A DNA stretch of 64,000 nucleotides from Micromonospora arborensis (GTDB lineage: Bacteria; Actinomycetota; Actinomycetes; Mycobacteriales; Micromonosporaceae). Location of the stretch: assembly GCF_003205615.1 (NCBI RefSeq), contig NZ_PYBV01000005.1, forward strand, positions 279,506 to 343,505. The letters run 5' to 3'. A program made the position numbers and the translations under genes. Under the pieces are notes generated by a model. The model had not been told where the DNA came from. It saw nothing but the letters and a program-made list of their open reading frames with translations, and made no database searches. Shown here in pieces: positions 53,394 through 61,442 of this stretch. Positions within the stretch are counted from its first letter, which is position 1. Every line of letters begins with the position of its first letter.

Positions 53394-54784
53394 TTGACGC
53401 CCGCCTTGATGGCCTCGACGTCCTTCTTGGCCCGGCCGGCGGCGGCCGCGGCGTCGGACTTGCCGGAGTAGACGTCGTTCAACGCCTTGGGCACCGGTAG
53501 CTCACCGAGCATGGCGCCGACCAGCTTGCCCTGCCCCTGGGTGAGCCCCCAGCGCCCGAAGGTGTCGGGGCTGCGGCGCAGGTTGGCGAGCACCTCGTCG
53601 CCGTACACCTCGGCCAGCGGCTTCTTCACGTCCACCCCGGCCTGGCTGGTGTTCCACGCGGTGAGGAACTTCTCCGGTTCGGCGACGGTGCCCTTGCGCA
53701 CCGGGAAGCGGCCCTCCGGGGACATCCCGAACCAGCGGGGGTAGCCGTCGCCGAGCATGAACTCCACGAAGGACTTCGCGGGGTCGGCCGCCGCGCCGTC
53801 CAGTACGGCCCACGAGCTGATCTCGCCGTACTGCGCCGGTTCGGTGCCGTTCGGGCCCTTGATGGCGGTGACGAACCCGCTGTTCTTCGCCAGGAACGTC
53901 GGATCGGCCTGGCACTGCGGGCAGGTCGGCTTGGCGTCGTTACGCAGCCCGGCCAGCTCGTCGAGGATGAACGGCGACCAGATCACCATGGCCGCCTTGC
54001 CGGCGAAGTAGGTGGCCCGGGTGGTGTCCACGTCCTGTGCGCCCTTCACCGAGCTGGTGCGGATCAGGTCGCCGTAGAAGCGGAAGGCCTCGACGCACTG
54101 GGGCGAATCCAGTGTCACCTTTCCGGAATCGTCGGTGAGCTGGCAGCCGTTGGCCAGCGCCAGGTGCTCGAAGGTCTGCTGGGTGAACACGTCGCTGGGG
54201 GCGGTCGCCGCGGTGATCCCGGCGACGCCGCCGGTGTTCAGTCTCGCCGCGGCGGCGGTGATCCGCTCGTACGTGTCGGGGGCGGCCAGCCCGGCGGCGG
54301 CGAACAGGTCCTTGCGGTAGACCAGCAGCTGCCCCCACCCGTCGCTGGGCACGGAGAGCTGCTTGCCGTCGTCGGCGGTGAGCGCCAGTGCTCGGGGGGA
54401 GAACGTCTGCTTGCCCAGCTTGTCGACGACCTCCGCGTTCGCCGAGGCGTGCAGCAGCTCGTTGCCGGCGAGCGTACGGATGCCGGCCAGGGAGACCGAC
54501 CCGACCACGTCGGGCAGGTCGCCGGCGGCGGCGTTGGCGGCGATCAGGGACGGGAACTGGTCCTCGTTGACGGTCACGAGGTCGACCTGGATCCCGGTCT
54601 GCGCGGTGAAGTCGGCGATGATCGCCTTGGTGGCGGTGACCCGGTCGGCGACGTCCTCCAGGCTCCAGACGGTGATCTTCTTGCTGTTGCTGTCCGGTTC
54701 GTCGTCTCCGCAGGCGAGCAGGGTGGACGCTGCTAGTGCCATGATCAGGGTGGTGGCGAGTATCCGCCTCGGAGGTGCTGACAT
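53390..54784 (-). CDS. carbohydrate ABC transporter substrate-binding lipoprotein
   Basis: A 464-residue extracellular binding protein (SBP_bac_1/MalE-like). The signal ends in the lipobox STLLAC, so Cys near residue 25 is lipidated. ITVWSLEDVADRVTATKAII, GWGQLLVYRKDLFAAAGLAA, TYFAGKAAMVIWSPFIL and SSWAVLDGAAADPAKSFVEF are family blocks. A CPQCQ motif in the middle could form a disulfide. The ATG at MSAPPRR follows GAGGAG. First gene of the minus-strand operon, with no ATPase gene. Confidence 0.92.
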   Translation of the reverse strand: MSAPPRRILATTLIMALAASTLLACGDDEPDSNSKKITVWSLEDVADRVTATKAIIADFTAQTGIQVDLVTVNEDQFPSLIAANAAAGDLPDVVGSVSLAGIRTLAGNELLHASANAEVVDKLGKQTFSPRALALTADDGKQLSVPSDGWGQLLVYRKDLFAAAGLAAPDTYERITAAAARLNTGGVAGITAATAPSDVFTQQTFEHLALANGCQLTDDSGKVTLDSPQCVEAFRFYGDLIRTSSVKGAQDVDTTRATYFAGKAAMVIWSPFILDELAGLRNDAKPTCPQCQADPTFLAKNSGFVTAIKGPNGTEPAQYGEISSWAVLDGAAADPAKSFVEFMLGDGYPRWFGMSPEGRFPVRKGTVAEPEKFLTAWNTSQAGVDVKKPLAEVYGDEVLANLRRSPDTFGRWGLTQGQGKLVGAMLGELPVPKALNDVYSGKSDAAAAAGRAKKDVEAIKAGVN

Positions 54785-54829
54785 CGGTGGCACTCCTCTC
54801 GAAGGGTACATGCCGGATTCAACACCTTC

Positions 54830-54870
54830 GATAGATCAATAACAAGACATATTGCGATTTTGTGTCTATC
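54830..54870. promoter_or_regulatory. AT-rich divergent promoter/operator region of the second sugar locus
   Basis: A 41-base AT-rich island bounded by GATAGA and TCTATC, with an inner imperfect repeat GACAT...GTGTC. It lies between the binding-protein and dehydrogenase starts and probably holds both promoters and a shared operator. No regulator gene is next to it. Confidence 0.5.
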
Positions 54871-54900
54871 CTGGAGCCCAGTGCTACCGGGATGTGACAC

Positions 54901-55938
54901 ATGGGCAACTGGGTTGTCTCACTCGCCGGGCCTCGACGGATCAGCCTCGAGCCCTGCCCGCCGGATCCGCTCGGCCCCGGCCAGGTCCGGGTCCGCACCT
55001 GCTACTCGGGAATCTCCGCCGGCACCGAGCTGACTCTCTACCGGGGCAGCAATCCCCGGCTCAGCAAAGACTGGGACGACACCGCCCGGATGTTCGTCCC
55101 CCGGCAGACCCCGGTGCCCTACCCGCTGATCGGCTTCGGCTACGAGGAGGTCGGCGAGATCGTCGAGGTGGCGCCGGAGGTCACCGACCGACAGCCGGGG
55201 CAGCTCGTCTGGGGCATCTGGGGGCACCGGGCCGAGGCGGTGCTCGCCGCCGACGCGGTCCGTCCACTCCCCACCGGGTTGGACCCCCTCGCCGCGGTCT
55301 TCGCCCGACCCGGCGCCATCGCCCTGACCGCCGTGCTCGCCGGTGACCTGCACCTCGGCGACTGGGTCGGCGTCTTCGGGCAGGGCGTCATCGGGCTGCT
55401 CGCCACCCGACTCGCCGTGCTCTCCGGGGCCCGGGTGGTGGCCGTCGACCGGATGCCCGACCGGCTGGCGCACGCCGCCCGCTACGGCGCCCGCACCACC
55501 GTGGACGTCGCTGTCGAGTCCGCCGCCGCCGTGCTGCGCCGGGCCACCGGAGGCCGGGGCGCGGACGTCTGCCTGGAGCTGTCCGGTGCGTACCCGGCAC
55601 TGCACGAGGCGATCCGATCCACCGCACACGCCGGCAGAGTCGTGGCCGCCGGCTTCTACCAGGGCCAGGCCGACGCGCTCGGCCTCGGCGAGGAGTTCCA
55701 CCACAACCGCATCCAGTTGGTGGCCGCCCAGGTCTCCGGGCCCACCCCCGCGCCGAGCATGGCCGGCCGGTGGACCGGAGACCGGGTGGCACAGACCTTC
55801 ATGGATCTGGTGGCTGAGCACAGCCTCGATCCGATGCCGCTGGTCAGCCACATCGTCGACGCCAGCGCGGTCGCCGACGCCCTCGCGCTGCTCGACCGCG
55901 GCGCCGGTGACGTCCTCCAAGTGGTGCTGAGGTTCTGA
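54901..55938 (+). CDS. zinc-binding alcohol dehydrogenase-like oxidoreductase
   Basis: A 345-residue medium-chain dehydrogenase. RTCYSGISAGTELTLYRG replaces the usual catalytic zinc loop, PLIGFGYEEVGEIVEVAPEV is the GHE-like region, and VFGQGVIGLLATRLAVLSGA, then RVVAVDR, binds NAD(P). Such enzymes oxidise or reduce sugars and polyols. It is first in a three-gene operon opposite the sugar importer. No strong ribosome site precedes the ATG; a -10-like TATCCT lies about 30 bases upstream, giving a short leader. Confidence 0.85.
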   Translation: MGNWVVSLAGPRRISLEPCPPDPLGPGQVRVRTCYSGISAGTELTLYRGSNPRLSKDWDDTARMFVPRQTPVPYPLIGFGYEEVGEIVEVAPEVTDRQPGQLVWGIWGHRAEAVLAADAVRPLPTGLDPLAAVFARPGAIALTAVLAGDLHLGDWVGVFGQGVIGLLATRLAVLSGARVVAVDRMPDRLAHAARYGARTTVDVAVESAAAVLRRATGGRGADVCLELSGAYPALHEAIRSTAHAGRVVAAGFYQGQADALGLGEEFHHNRIQLVAAQVSGPTPAPSMAGRWTGDRVAQTFMDLVAEHSLDPMPLVSHIVDASAVADALALLDRGAGDVLQVVLRF

Positions 55939-56759
55939 TGACCACCATCGCGCTGGCCTGCCAGGAACAACTCCTGCCGGGCACCGACCTGATCCAGAAG
56001 TACGCCCTCGCGACCGCCCTCGGCTACCAGGGCATCGAACTGCGCGGCCGAGGCGACCTGGCGTTCGCCCGCCGCCTGCCCGAGCTGCGCCGGGCCCGCG
56101 CCGCCGGGGTGGTGATGCCCACCGTCTGCGTCGAGATGGACCACTTCATCGGCGACTTCGACCCCACCCGGTCCGCCGACGCCGTCCGCAACCTGCGCTC
56201 ACAGCTCTCGGTGATCGCCGAGCTGGGCGGCGTCGGGGTGATGACTCCGGCAGCCTGGGGAATGTTCTCCCGGCGGCTACCGCCGTTCGAGCCACCGCGC
56301 CCGCCGGCCGGCGACCGGCAGGTCCTCCTCGACGCCCTCGGCGAACTGGCCCAGCACGCCAGGGCCGAGGGGGTCACCGTCTTCCTGGAACCCCTCAACC
56401 GGTACGAGGACCACATGGTCAACCGTCTCGACGAGGCGGTCGCGCTCTGCGCCGCGCTCGGGCTGCCCTCGGTCCGGGTGGTCGCCGACACCTTCCACAT
56501 GAACATCGAGGAGGACGACATGCACCGCGCGCTGCGCGCCGCCGCGCCGTACCTCGGGCACGTGCAGGTCAGCGACTCCAACCGGTTCCAACCCGGCGCC
56601 GGGCACCTGGACTGGCCCGCGCTGGTGCGTACCCTGCTGGAACTGGACTACCAGGGCTGGCTGGCCCTGGAGTGCCGGCTGCGCGGCGACCCGGTGCGCG
56701 CGCTGCAGCAGGCCGCCACGGTGTTGCGACACGCGCTGCCCCGCAGGGCCGCCGCGTGA
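55938..56759 (+). CDS. sugar phosphate isomerase/epimerase-like TIM barrel (AP endonuclease 2 superfamily)
   Basis: A 273-residue xylose isomerase-like barrel. Metal-site blocks are VFLEPLNRYEDHMVN with the catalytic glutamate, VVADTFHMNIEEDDM, GHVQVSDSNRFQPGAGHLDW and LALECRLRGD. This resembles ketose 3-epimerase and hydroxypyruvate isomerase relatives. It overlaps the dehydrogenase stop as TGATG and the next start as GTGA, so the three enzymes are coupled and probably act in one sugar pathway. Confidence 0.88.
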   Translation: MTTIALACQEQLLPGTDLIQKYALATALGYQGIELRGRGDLAFARRLPELRRARAAGVVMPTVCVEMDHFIGDFDPTRSADAVRNLRSQLSVIAELGGVGVMTPAAWGMFSRRLPPFEPPRPPAGDRQVLLDALGELAQHARAEGVTVFLEPLNRYEDHMVNRLDEAVALCAALGLPSVRVVADTFHMNIEEDDMHRALRAAAPYLGHVQVSDSNRFQPGAGHLDWPALVRTLLELDYQGWLALECRLRGDPVRALQQAATVLRHALPRRAAA

Positions 56760-58111
56760 CCGCCGGTGGGGTGACCGCCGACGCCGACCCGGCCCGCACG
56801 GGTGGGCCGGGCGACGTGGCCGGGCTGCGCCGACTCGCGGTCGACACGCTCGACGCCAACTGGGAGCACGACCACACCGTGCCGTCGCGCACGCTCTACC
56901 CGCACCAGTGGAGCTGGGACTCCGCGTTCATCGCGATCGGGCTGGCCCAGGTCCGCCCCGAACGAGCCTGGCGGGAGCTGGCGAGCCTCTTTCGGGCGCA
57001 GTGGGCCGACGGGCGGGTGCCGCACATCGTGTTCAACCCGGCGATGCGCGTCGGCGCGTACTTCCCGGGGCCGGAGATGTGGCGCTCGGCGGACGCCCAG
57101 GGTGCCCCGACGGTGGCCACCTCCGGGCTGGTGCAGCCGCCGGTGCACGCGCTCGCCGCGTGGCTGGCGTACCGGCGGGCACCCGGCCCGGCCGGCCTGG
57201 ACGCCCTGCGCCGGCTCTATCCCGCCCTGGTCGCCCAGCAGCGCTACCTGGCCGACCGGCGGGACGTCGCCGGCGACGGCCTGGTCTGCATCGTGCACCC
57301 GTGGGAGTCCGGGTTGGACAACAGCCCCGCCTGGGACGAGCCGATGGGCGCGGTCGGAGCCGACGCGGCCGTCATGCGGGCGTACCGTCGGCATGACACC
57401 ACACACGCCGATGCCGCGCACCGCCCCACGGACCTGGACTACGCGCGCTACCTGGCGATCGTCACCGCCTACCGCGACCACGGCTACTCCGACCGCGACC
57501 TCGCCGACGCCCACCCGTTCCTGGTGGAGTGCCCGCTGTTCAACGCGGCGTTCGGGGCCGCCGAACACGCCCTCGCCGAGATCGCCACGCTCGTCGACGC
57601 CGACCCCGGGCCGCACCGGGTCCGCGCGGCCCGGGTCACCGAGGCACTCCTACGACGGCTGTACGACCCGAGCACCGGCACGTTCCAGCCCCGTGACCTG
57701 CGCACCGACCGGCTGGTCGGCGCCCGTACCGTGCTGGGGTTGACGCCGCTGATCCTGCCCGACCTGCCGGCGCGGCACGCCGACGCGCTGGTCGTCGAGG
57801 CCCGGTCGGCCCGGTTTGGGGTGGACCGGCGGATGGACCAGCCGTTACCCACCTACGACCGCACCGCGCCCGACTTCGAGCCGCTGCGCTACTGGCGCGG
57901 GCCGAGCTGGCTGAACATCGGCTGGCTGATCCGGCGCGGGCTGCTCGCGCACGGGCACCCGGAGCTGGCCGCCGGACTGCGCCGCTCGATGATCGGCCTG
58001 GTCGTCGGTGCGGGCTGCCACGAGTACTTCCACCCGGACACCGGCGCGGGGCTGGGCTCACCGGCGTTCAGTTGGACCGCCGCGCTGCTGCTCGACCTGC
58101 TGGCGGAGTGA
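56756..58111 (+). CDS. (alpha/alpha)6-barrel glycoside hydrolase, MGH1/trehalase-like
   Basis: A 451-residue cytoplasmic glycosidase related to mannosylglycerate/glucosylglycerate hydrolases (GH63-like). LYPHQWSWDSAFIAIGLAQV, VHPWESGLDNSPAWDEPM with a likely catalytic Asp, and YWRGPSWLNIGWLIRRGLL are typical; CHEYFHPDTGAGLGSPAFSW carries the second acidic residue. No signal peptide, so it acts on imported sugar. The GTG overlaps the isomerase stop by 4 bases. The substrate is unknown. Confidence 0.85.
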   Translation: MTAGGVTADADPARTGGPGDVAGLRRLAVDTLDANWEHDHTVPSRTLYPHQWSWDSAFIAIGLAQVRPERAWRELASLFRAQWADGRVPHIVFNPAMRVGAYFPGPEMWRSADAQGAPTVATSGLVQPPVHALAAWLAYRRAPGPAGLDALRRLYPALVAQQRYLADRRDVAGDGLVCIVHPWESGLDNSPAWDEPMGAVGADAAVMRAYRRHDTTHADAAHRPTDLDYARYLAIVTAYRDHGYSDRDLADAHPFLVECPLFNAAFGAAEHALAEIATLVDADPGPHRVRAARVTEALLRRLYDPSTGTFQPRDLRTDRLVGARTVLGLTPLILPDLPARHADALVVEARSARFGVDRRMDQPLPTYDRTAPDFEPLRYWRGPSWLNIGWLIRRGLLAHGHPELAAGLRRSMIGLVVGAGCHEYFHPDTGAGLGSPAFSWTAALLLDLLAE

Positions 58112-58172
58112 GTCTGCACTCCACCGACGTGGGGTGGTAGCGTGCCCGGTCCCGGCGGCCGGAAGGAGCATC

Positions 58173-58244
58173 GTGCTGGCGGCGGGCCGCTGCGCCGCTG
58201 CCGCAGTTTGTCGGCGTCGGTCTCGGGTAACCGCCCGGGCGTGA
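58173..58244 (+). CDS. possible 23-residue leader peptide overlapping the DUF2267 gene
   Basis: A GTG-started frame after GGAAGGAG encodes MLAAGRCAAAAVCRRRSRVT plus three residues and ends in TGA overlapping the next GTG as GTGA. The DUF2267 start itself has no ribosome site, so translation may be coupled through this frame. The peptide is basic and has two cysteines. Unproven. Confidence 0.35.
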   Translation: MLAAGRCAAAAVCRRRSRVTARA

Positions 58245-58744
58245 CCGACAGCGCGGGCGGCGACGGGTTTCCGCACTTCATCGACGCGGTGTCCCGGCGG
58301 TCCGGCCTACCTACCGAGCAGGCCGCTGCCCTCGCCCGCGCCGTCCTGCAGACGATGGCCGAACGGGTGACCGGCGGCCCGCCAGACGCGCTGGCCGGGC
58401 ACCTTCCGAACAACGTGGGCGGCTACCTGACCGGGCCGACCTCGGATCCGGCCGGGGCCGTTGGCCCGGACCTCGACGTGGGGCCGTATGTGAGCGGTGG
58501 GGGCGGGTTGAACACCGGCGTGGGTCTGGAGGTCGGCGGCGCTGCACCTGGGCCGCCGACGGATGCCGGTCCGGCGGAGTTCCTTCGTCGGGTGGGACAG
58601 CGCGCCGGGGTGGACCCGGCGACCGCCCGGGCCGGTACCGGCGCCGTCTTCGCCACCCTGCGGGAGGCGATGACCGTAGGGGAGTTCCGGGAGATGGTGG
58701 CGCGACTGCCGCGCGACGACGACGGCGGTGGGGCAGCGTTCTGA
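58241..58744 (+). CDS. DUF2267-family protein
   Basis: A 167-residue protein with two copies of the DUF2267 helical half: FPHFIDAVSRRSGLPTEQAA, LAGHLPNNVGGYL, and FLRRVGQRAGVDPATARAGT with FREMVARLPRDDD. They are separated by a Gly/Pro-rich linker. The family function is unknown. The GTG lacks its own ribosome site; see the overlapping leader frame. A longer upstream frame is not conserved. Confidence 0.8.
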   Translation: MTDSAGGDGFPHFIDAVSRRSGLPTEQAAALARAVLQTMAERVTGGPPDALAGHLPNNVGGYLTGPTSDPAGAVGPDLDVGPYVSGGGGLNTGVGLEVGGAAPGPPTDAGPAEFLRRVGQRAGVDPATARAGTGAVFATLREAMTVGEFREMVARLPRDDDGGGAAF

Positions 58745-58818
58745 CCCGGCGGCGAACCGCGGATCCGGTTCGCTGCGGCGTGATCCGGAGGCCGGACGGG
58801 CGGTGTGCGCTGGGCTGA

Positions 58819-60057
58819 TCACCGCTCGGAAGCGTCGTCCTCCGGCACGTCCTCCGGCTCGGCGACCCAGGCGGAGAAGACCGGCACCCCGTGCCACGGG
58901 CCGGTGGCGCCGTCGGCGCGGGTGTCGGTGGCGACGGCCACCACGGCGTACGGGTGGCCGAAGCGCAGCTCGGCGGTACGGGCCACGCCCTCCGGCGGCA
59001 GGCTGACCAGTCCGAACATGCCGGTCACCGCCGCCGCCTCGAAGCCGTAGCGGCCGTAGCGGGCCATCGCCGCCTGTCGCGCCTCGAAGCCCAGCACCGG
59101 CTGGGACAGCGCCTTCGCCAGCGCCGCCGTGGCCGCCGGAAAGCCGAGCGCCGCAGCGGTCAGGTCGTGCTCGCTGCGGGCCGACCAGCAGGGGAGTGTC
59201 GCGGTGTGTCGCTCCTCGCGGCCGTCGCGGGCCCGGGTCCGGACCCGCTCCTCGCTCAGCGTCCACAGCGGGGTCTCGCCGAGCGGCAGGTCGAAGAGCG
59301 AGCGGCTGCCGGCCGGTTGCGCGCCGTCGGCCGCGCCGGCGCTGAGGTTGTACGCGACGGCCAGCACCTCGGCCGGCGGCACCTGCGGTGCGGCGGCCAC
59401 CGAGAGGACCACCAGACCCGGGCCGTTGTCGGTCTGTGCCGGCGCGGCGTGCACGATCACGTCACCGGCCCGGGTGTCGGACACGATGGCGCACCGGTGG
59501 CCGTGGCTCGGGCTGCGCAGGGCCCGGCGTAGGCCGCGTGCCCAGGCGCTGCCGGCGCCGAGCGCGTGGGCGTCGGTGAGGTCGAACGGGGTCGCCCAGG
59601 AGATCTGGGTGGCGAGCGCGCTGGCCAGGGCGAAGACCACGTCCGAGCTGACCTTCAGGGGAAAGGTGTCGATCAGGCCGTGGGTGTGCTCGCGTGCCCA
59701 GGCGTCCAACCCGGCCTGATCGGGAAGTACGCCGACGTCGGTCGTCGTGGGCAGCGCGGCTCGCCACTCGGTCGACCCGCGGCTGCCCTGGCCCGGCCGG
59801 TGCCAGAGCGCGGTGGCGGACGCGACCAGCGGATGCGGCGCGTCCAGTAGCGTCCGGGCGGCCTCGGCCGCGCTGGCCAGGTCGGTGCCCAGAGCGTCAG
59901 CCAGGTCCTCGGCGGCCGGGTCGGAGTCGGCCGCGGTGGCGCAGACGGCGAGCAGCAGCCAGGCGCCGAGCGGGGAGGCGACGTGGTGCCGGTCGCCGAT
60001 CGTGGCGTGCAGCCGCGCGGCGTACGCGGAGAGCGGCCCGTGCAGATCGGTCGTCAT
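58819..60057 (-). CDS. cytoplasmic serpin-like protein
   Basis: A 412-residue protein with serpin-fold features: VASPLGAWLLLAVCA near the N-terminus, LDAWAREHTHGLIDTFP and SALATQISWATPFDL matching the serpin core strands, and HPYAVVAVATD with WHGVPVFSAWVAEPEDV at the C-terminus. The hinge before the reactive loop reads GFEAAAVTG, small residues compatible with loop insertion, as in inhibitory serpins. No signal peptide. The target protease is unknown. The first 138 codons of the longer frame are not used. Confidence 0.75.
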   Translation of the reverse strand: MTTDLHGPLSAYAARLHATIGDRHHVASPLGAWLLLAVCATAADSDPAAEDLADALGTDLASAAEAARTLLDAPHPLVASATALWHRPGQGSRGSTEWRAALPTTTDVGVLPDQAGLDAWAREHTHGLIDTFPLKVSSDVVFALASALATQISWATPFDLTDAHALGAGSAWARGLRRALRSPSHGHRCAIVSDTRAGDVIVHAAPAQTDNGPGLVVLSVAAAPQVPPAEVLAVAYNLSAGAADGAQPAGSRSLFDLPLGETPLWTLSEERVRTRARDGREERHTATLPCWSARSEHDLTAAALGFPAATAALAKALSQPVLGFEARQAAMARYGRYGFEAAAVTGMFGLVSLPPEGVARTAELRFGHPYAVVAVATDTRADGATGPWHGVPVFSAWVAEPEDVPEDDASER

Positions 60058-60083
60058 GCCCCCACTCTGCCCGCCGACCCGGC

Positions 60084-60599
60084 TCACGACCACAGCTCGA
60101 AGGGCTCGTCGATGTCCTCGCCGGCGAGGAACGGGGTGATCAGCCCGGGAAGCCGCCCCGGGTAGAACCGGTCCCGACTGGACACCACCTCGGGCAGCGG
60201 CCACCAGCGGAAGCCGAAGTAGTCCTCCCGTTCGTAGTCCAGCCGGTGCGCCTCGTCCACGTCCGGGCCGGGCCCCTCCAACCGTACGGTGACGACCACC
60301 TCGTCCTGAACGTGCCGCAACTGGCGGTGCGGGAAGCTCGCCCGCCGGCGCCAGGTCGGCGCCCCCACCTGGTCGGCGGCGACCACGATGCCGGTCTCCT
60401 CGCGTAGCTCCCGCACGGCCGTGTCGAGGTAGGTCTCCCCGGGGTCCATGCCACCGCCGGGCAACTCCCACCAGGTGCCCAGCCGAGGATGGTCGGGGTC
60501 GCGGGTGTGGAACAGCAACACGCGGTCGGTGCCGTCGGTGACCACCACCCGCACCGCGCGCCGTTCCACGATCGGCAGGTCGTTGGGTAGGTCAATCAT
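60084..60599 (-). CDS. Nudix hydrolase
   Basis: A 171-residue protein with a complete Nudix box, GGGMDPGETYLDTAVRELRE followed by ETGI (GX5EX7REUXEEXGU). The N-terminus RRAVRVVVTDGTDRVLLFHT and C-terminal FGFRWWPLPEVV are usual. It hydrolyses a nucleoside diphosphate linked to an unknown moiety. Its ribosome site is weak. Confidence 0.92.
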   Translation of the reverse strand: MIDLPNDLPIVERRAVRVVVTDGTDRVLLFHTRDPDHPRLGTWWELPGGGMDPGETYLDTAVRELREETGIVVAADQVGAPTWRRRASFPHRQLRHVQDEVVVTVRLEGPGPDVDEAHRLDYEREDYFGFRWWPLPEVVSSRDRFYPGRLPGLITPFLAGEDIDEPFELWS

Positions 60600-60664
60600 G
60601 GGCTCAGTCTGCCGCAGCAGTGCCCACGCCGACGGCCGGCGCGGCGGCGGGTAGGCTGCCCGCC

Positions 60665-61156
60665 GTGGCTGGTCTGTTGAGGAATGTCGCGGCTCGCATC
60701 TCCCGGGTAGGCGCGGTGATCCCGTCACCCCGACGGACCGGGCCGGCCCCCGCGCAGGTGGCCCGCCGCCGTCAGGTGAGCGCCCTGCAGCGGCGGGAGC
60801 TGACCTACGCACCGGAGCGGGACGGTCAGGCCGACCCCGGCGAGATCGTCTGGACGTGGGTGCCGTACGAGGACGACCCCCGGCAGGGCAAGGACCGGCC
60901 GGTCCTGGTCGTGGGGCGGCACAGCCGGACGCTGTTCGGGCTGATGCTGTCCAGTCAGAGCGAGCGGGACGGGCAGCGGCACTGGTTCGCGCTCGGGCCG
61001 GGTGAGTGGGACCGGGACAACCGGCCGAGCTGGGTCCGGCTGGACCGGGTGCTCACCATGCGCGAGGACAGCATCCGCCGCGAGGGTGCGGTGCTGGATC
61101 GGCCCCGGTTCGACCGGGTCGGGCAGGCGCTGCGCGCCGGCTACGGCTGGCGCTGA
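60665..61156 (+). CDS. PemK/MazF-like growth-inhibitor-fold protein
   Basis: A 163-residue protein. After a basic N-terminal tail (IPSPRRTGPAPAQVARRRQV) it has a PemK/MazF SH3-like barrel: DPGEIVWTWVPYEDDPRQGK, DRPVLVVGR, SWVRLDRVLTMRED. The family includes mRNA-cleaving toxins. No antitoxin gene adjoins it upstream or downstream, and an upstream GTG frame of 15 more codons is possible. The 64-bp hairpin repeats downstream are noted separately. Toxicity is not demonstrated. Confidence 0.82.
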   Translation: MAGLLRNVAARISRVGAVIPSPRRTGPAPAQVARRRQVSALQRRELTYAPERDGQADPGEIVWTWVPYEDDPRQGKDRPVLVVGRHSRTLFGLMLSSQSERDGQRHWFALGPGEWDRDNRPSWVRLDRVLTMREDSIRREGAVLDRPRFDRVGQALRAGYGWR

Positions 61157-61236
61157 CCCGCGCGCCGCTGCGGCTGCCCCTGTTCGAGGTCTCCCAGGCC
61201 GCCCGGCCGAGGTGTTCGGTGCGTGCCTGTCGAGCT

Positions 61237-61382
61237 GCCCCACAGATGGGGCGTCTGGGGTGGTGCCGCGCGGTCCGGTGGTGTGCTGGGCTGCGTGCTG
61301 CACCCGGCAATGGGGCGTCTGGGGTGGTGCCGCGCGGTCCGGTGGTGCGCTGGGCTGCGTGCTGCCCCGTTACTGGGGCAGC
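61237..61382. repeat. 64-bp tandem repeat with hairpins after the PemK-like gene
   Basis: Two nearly identical 64-base units begin ATGGGGCGTCTGGGGTGGTG at 61246 and 61310. At each border is a hairpin of similar form: GCCCC-acagat-GGGGC (61237-61252), an imperfect one at about 61297-61316, and GCTGCCCC-gttact-GGGGCAGC (61361-61382). No convincing protein is encoded. Confidence 0.75.
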
Positions 61383-61442
61383 TCTACAGCGACGCAGGCA
61401 GGCGTCCTGGGTCAGGAGCCGGCGCGGACCTGATCGACGTGG

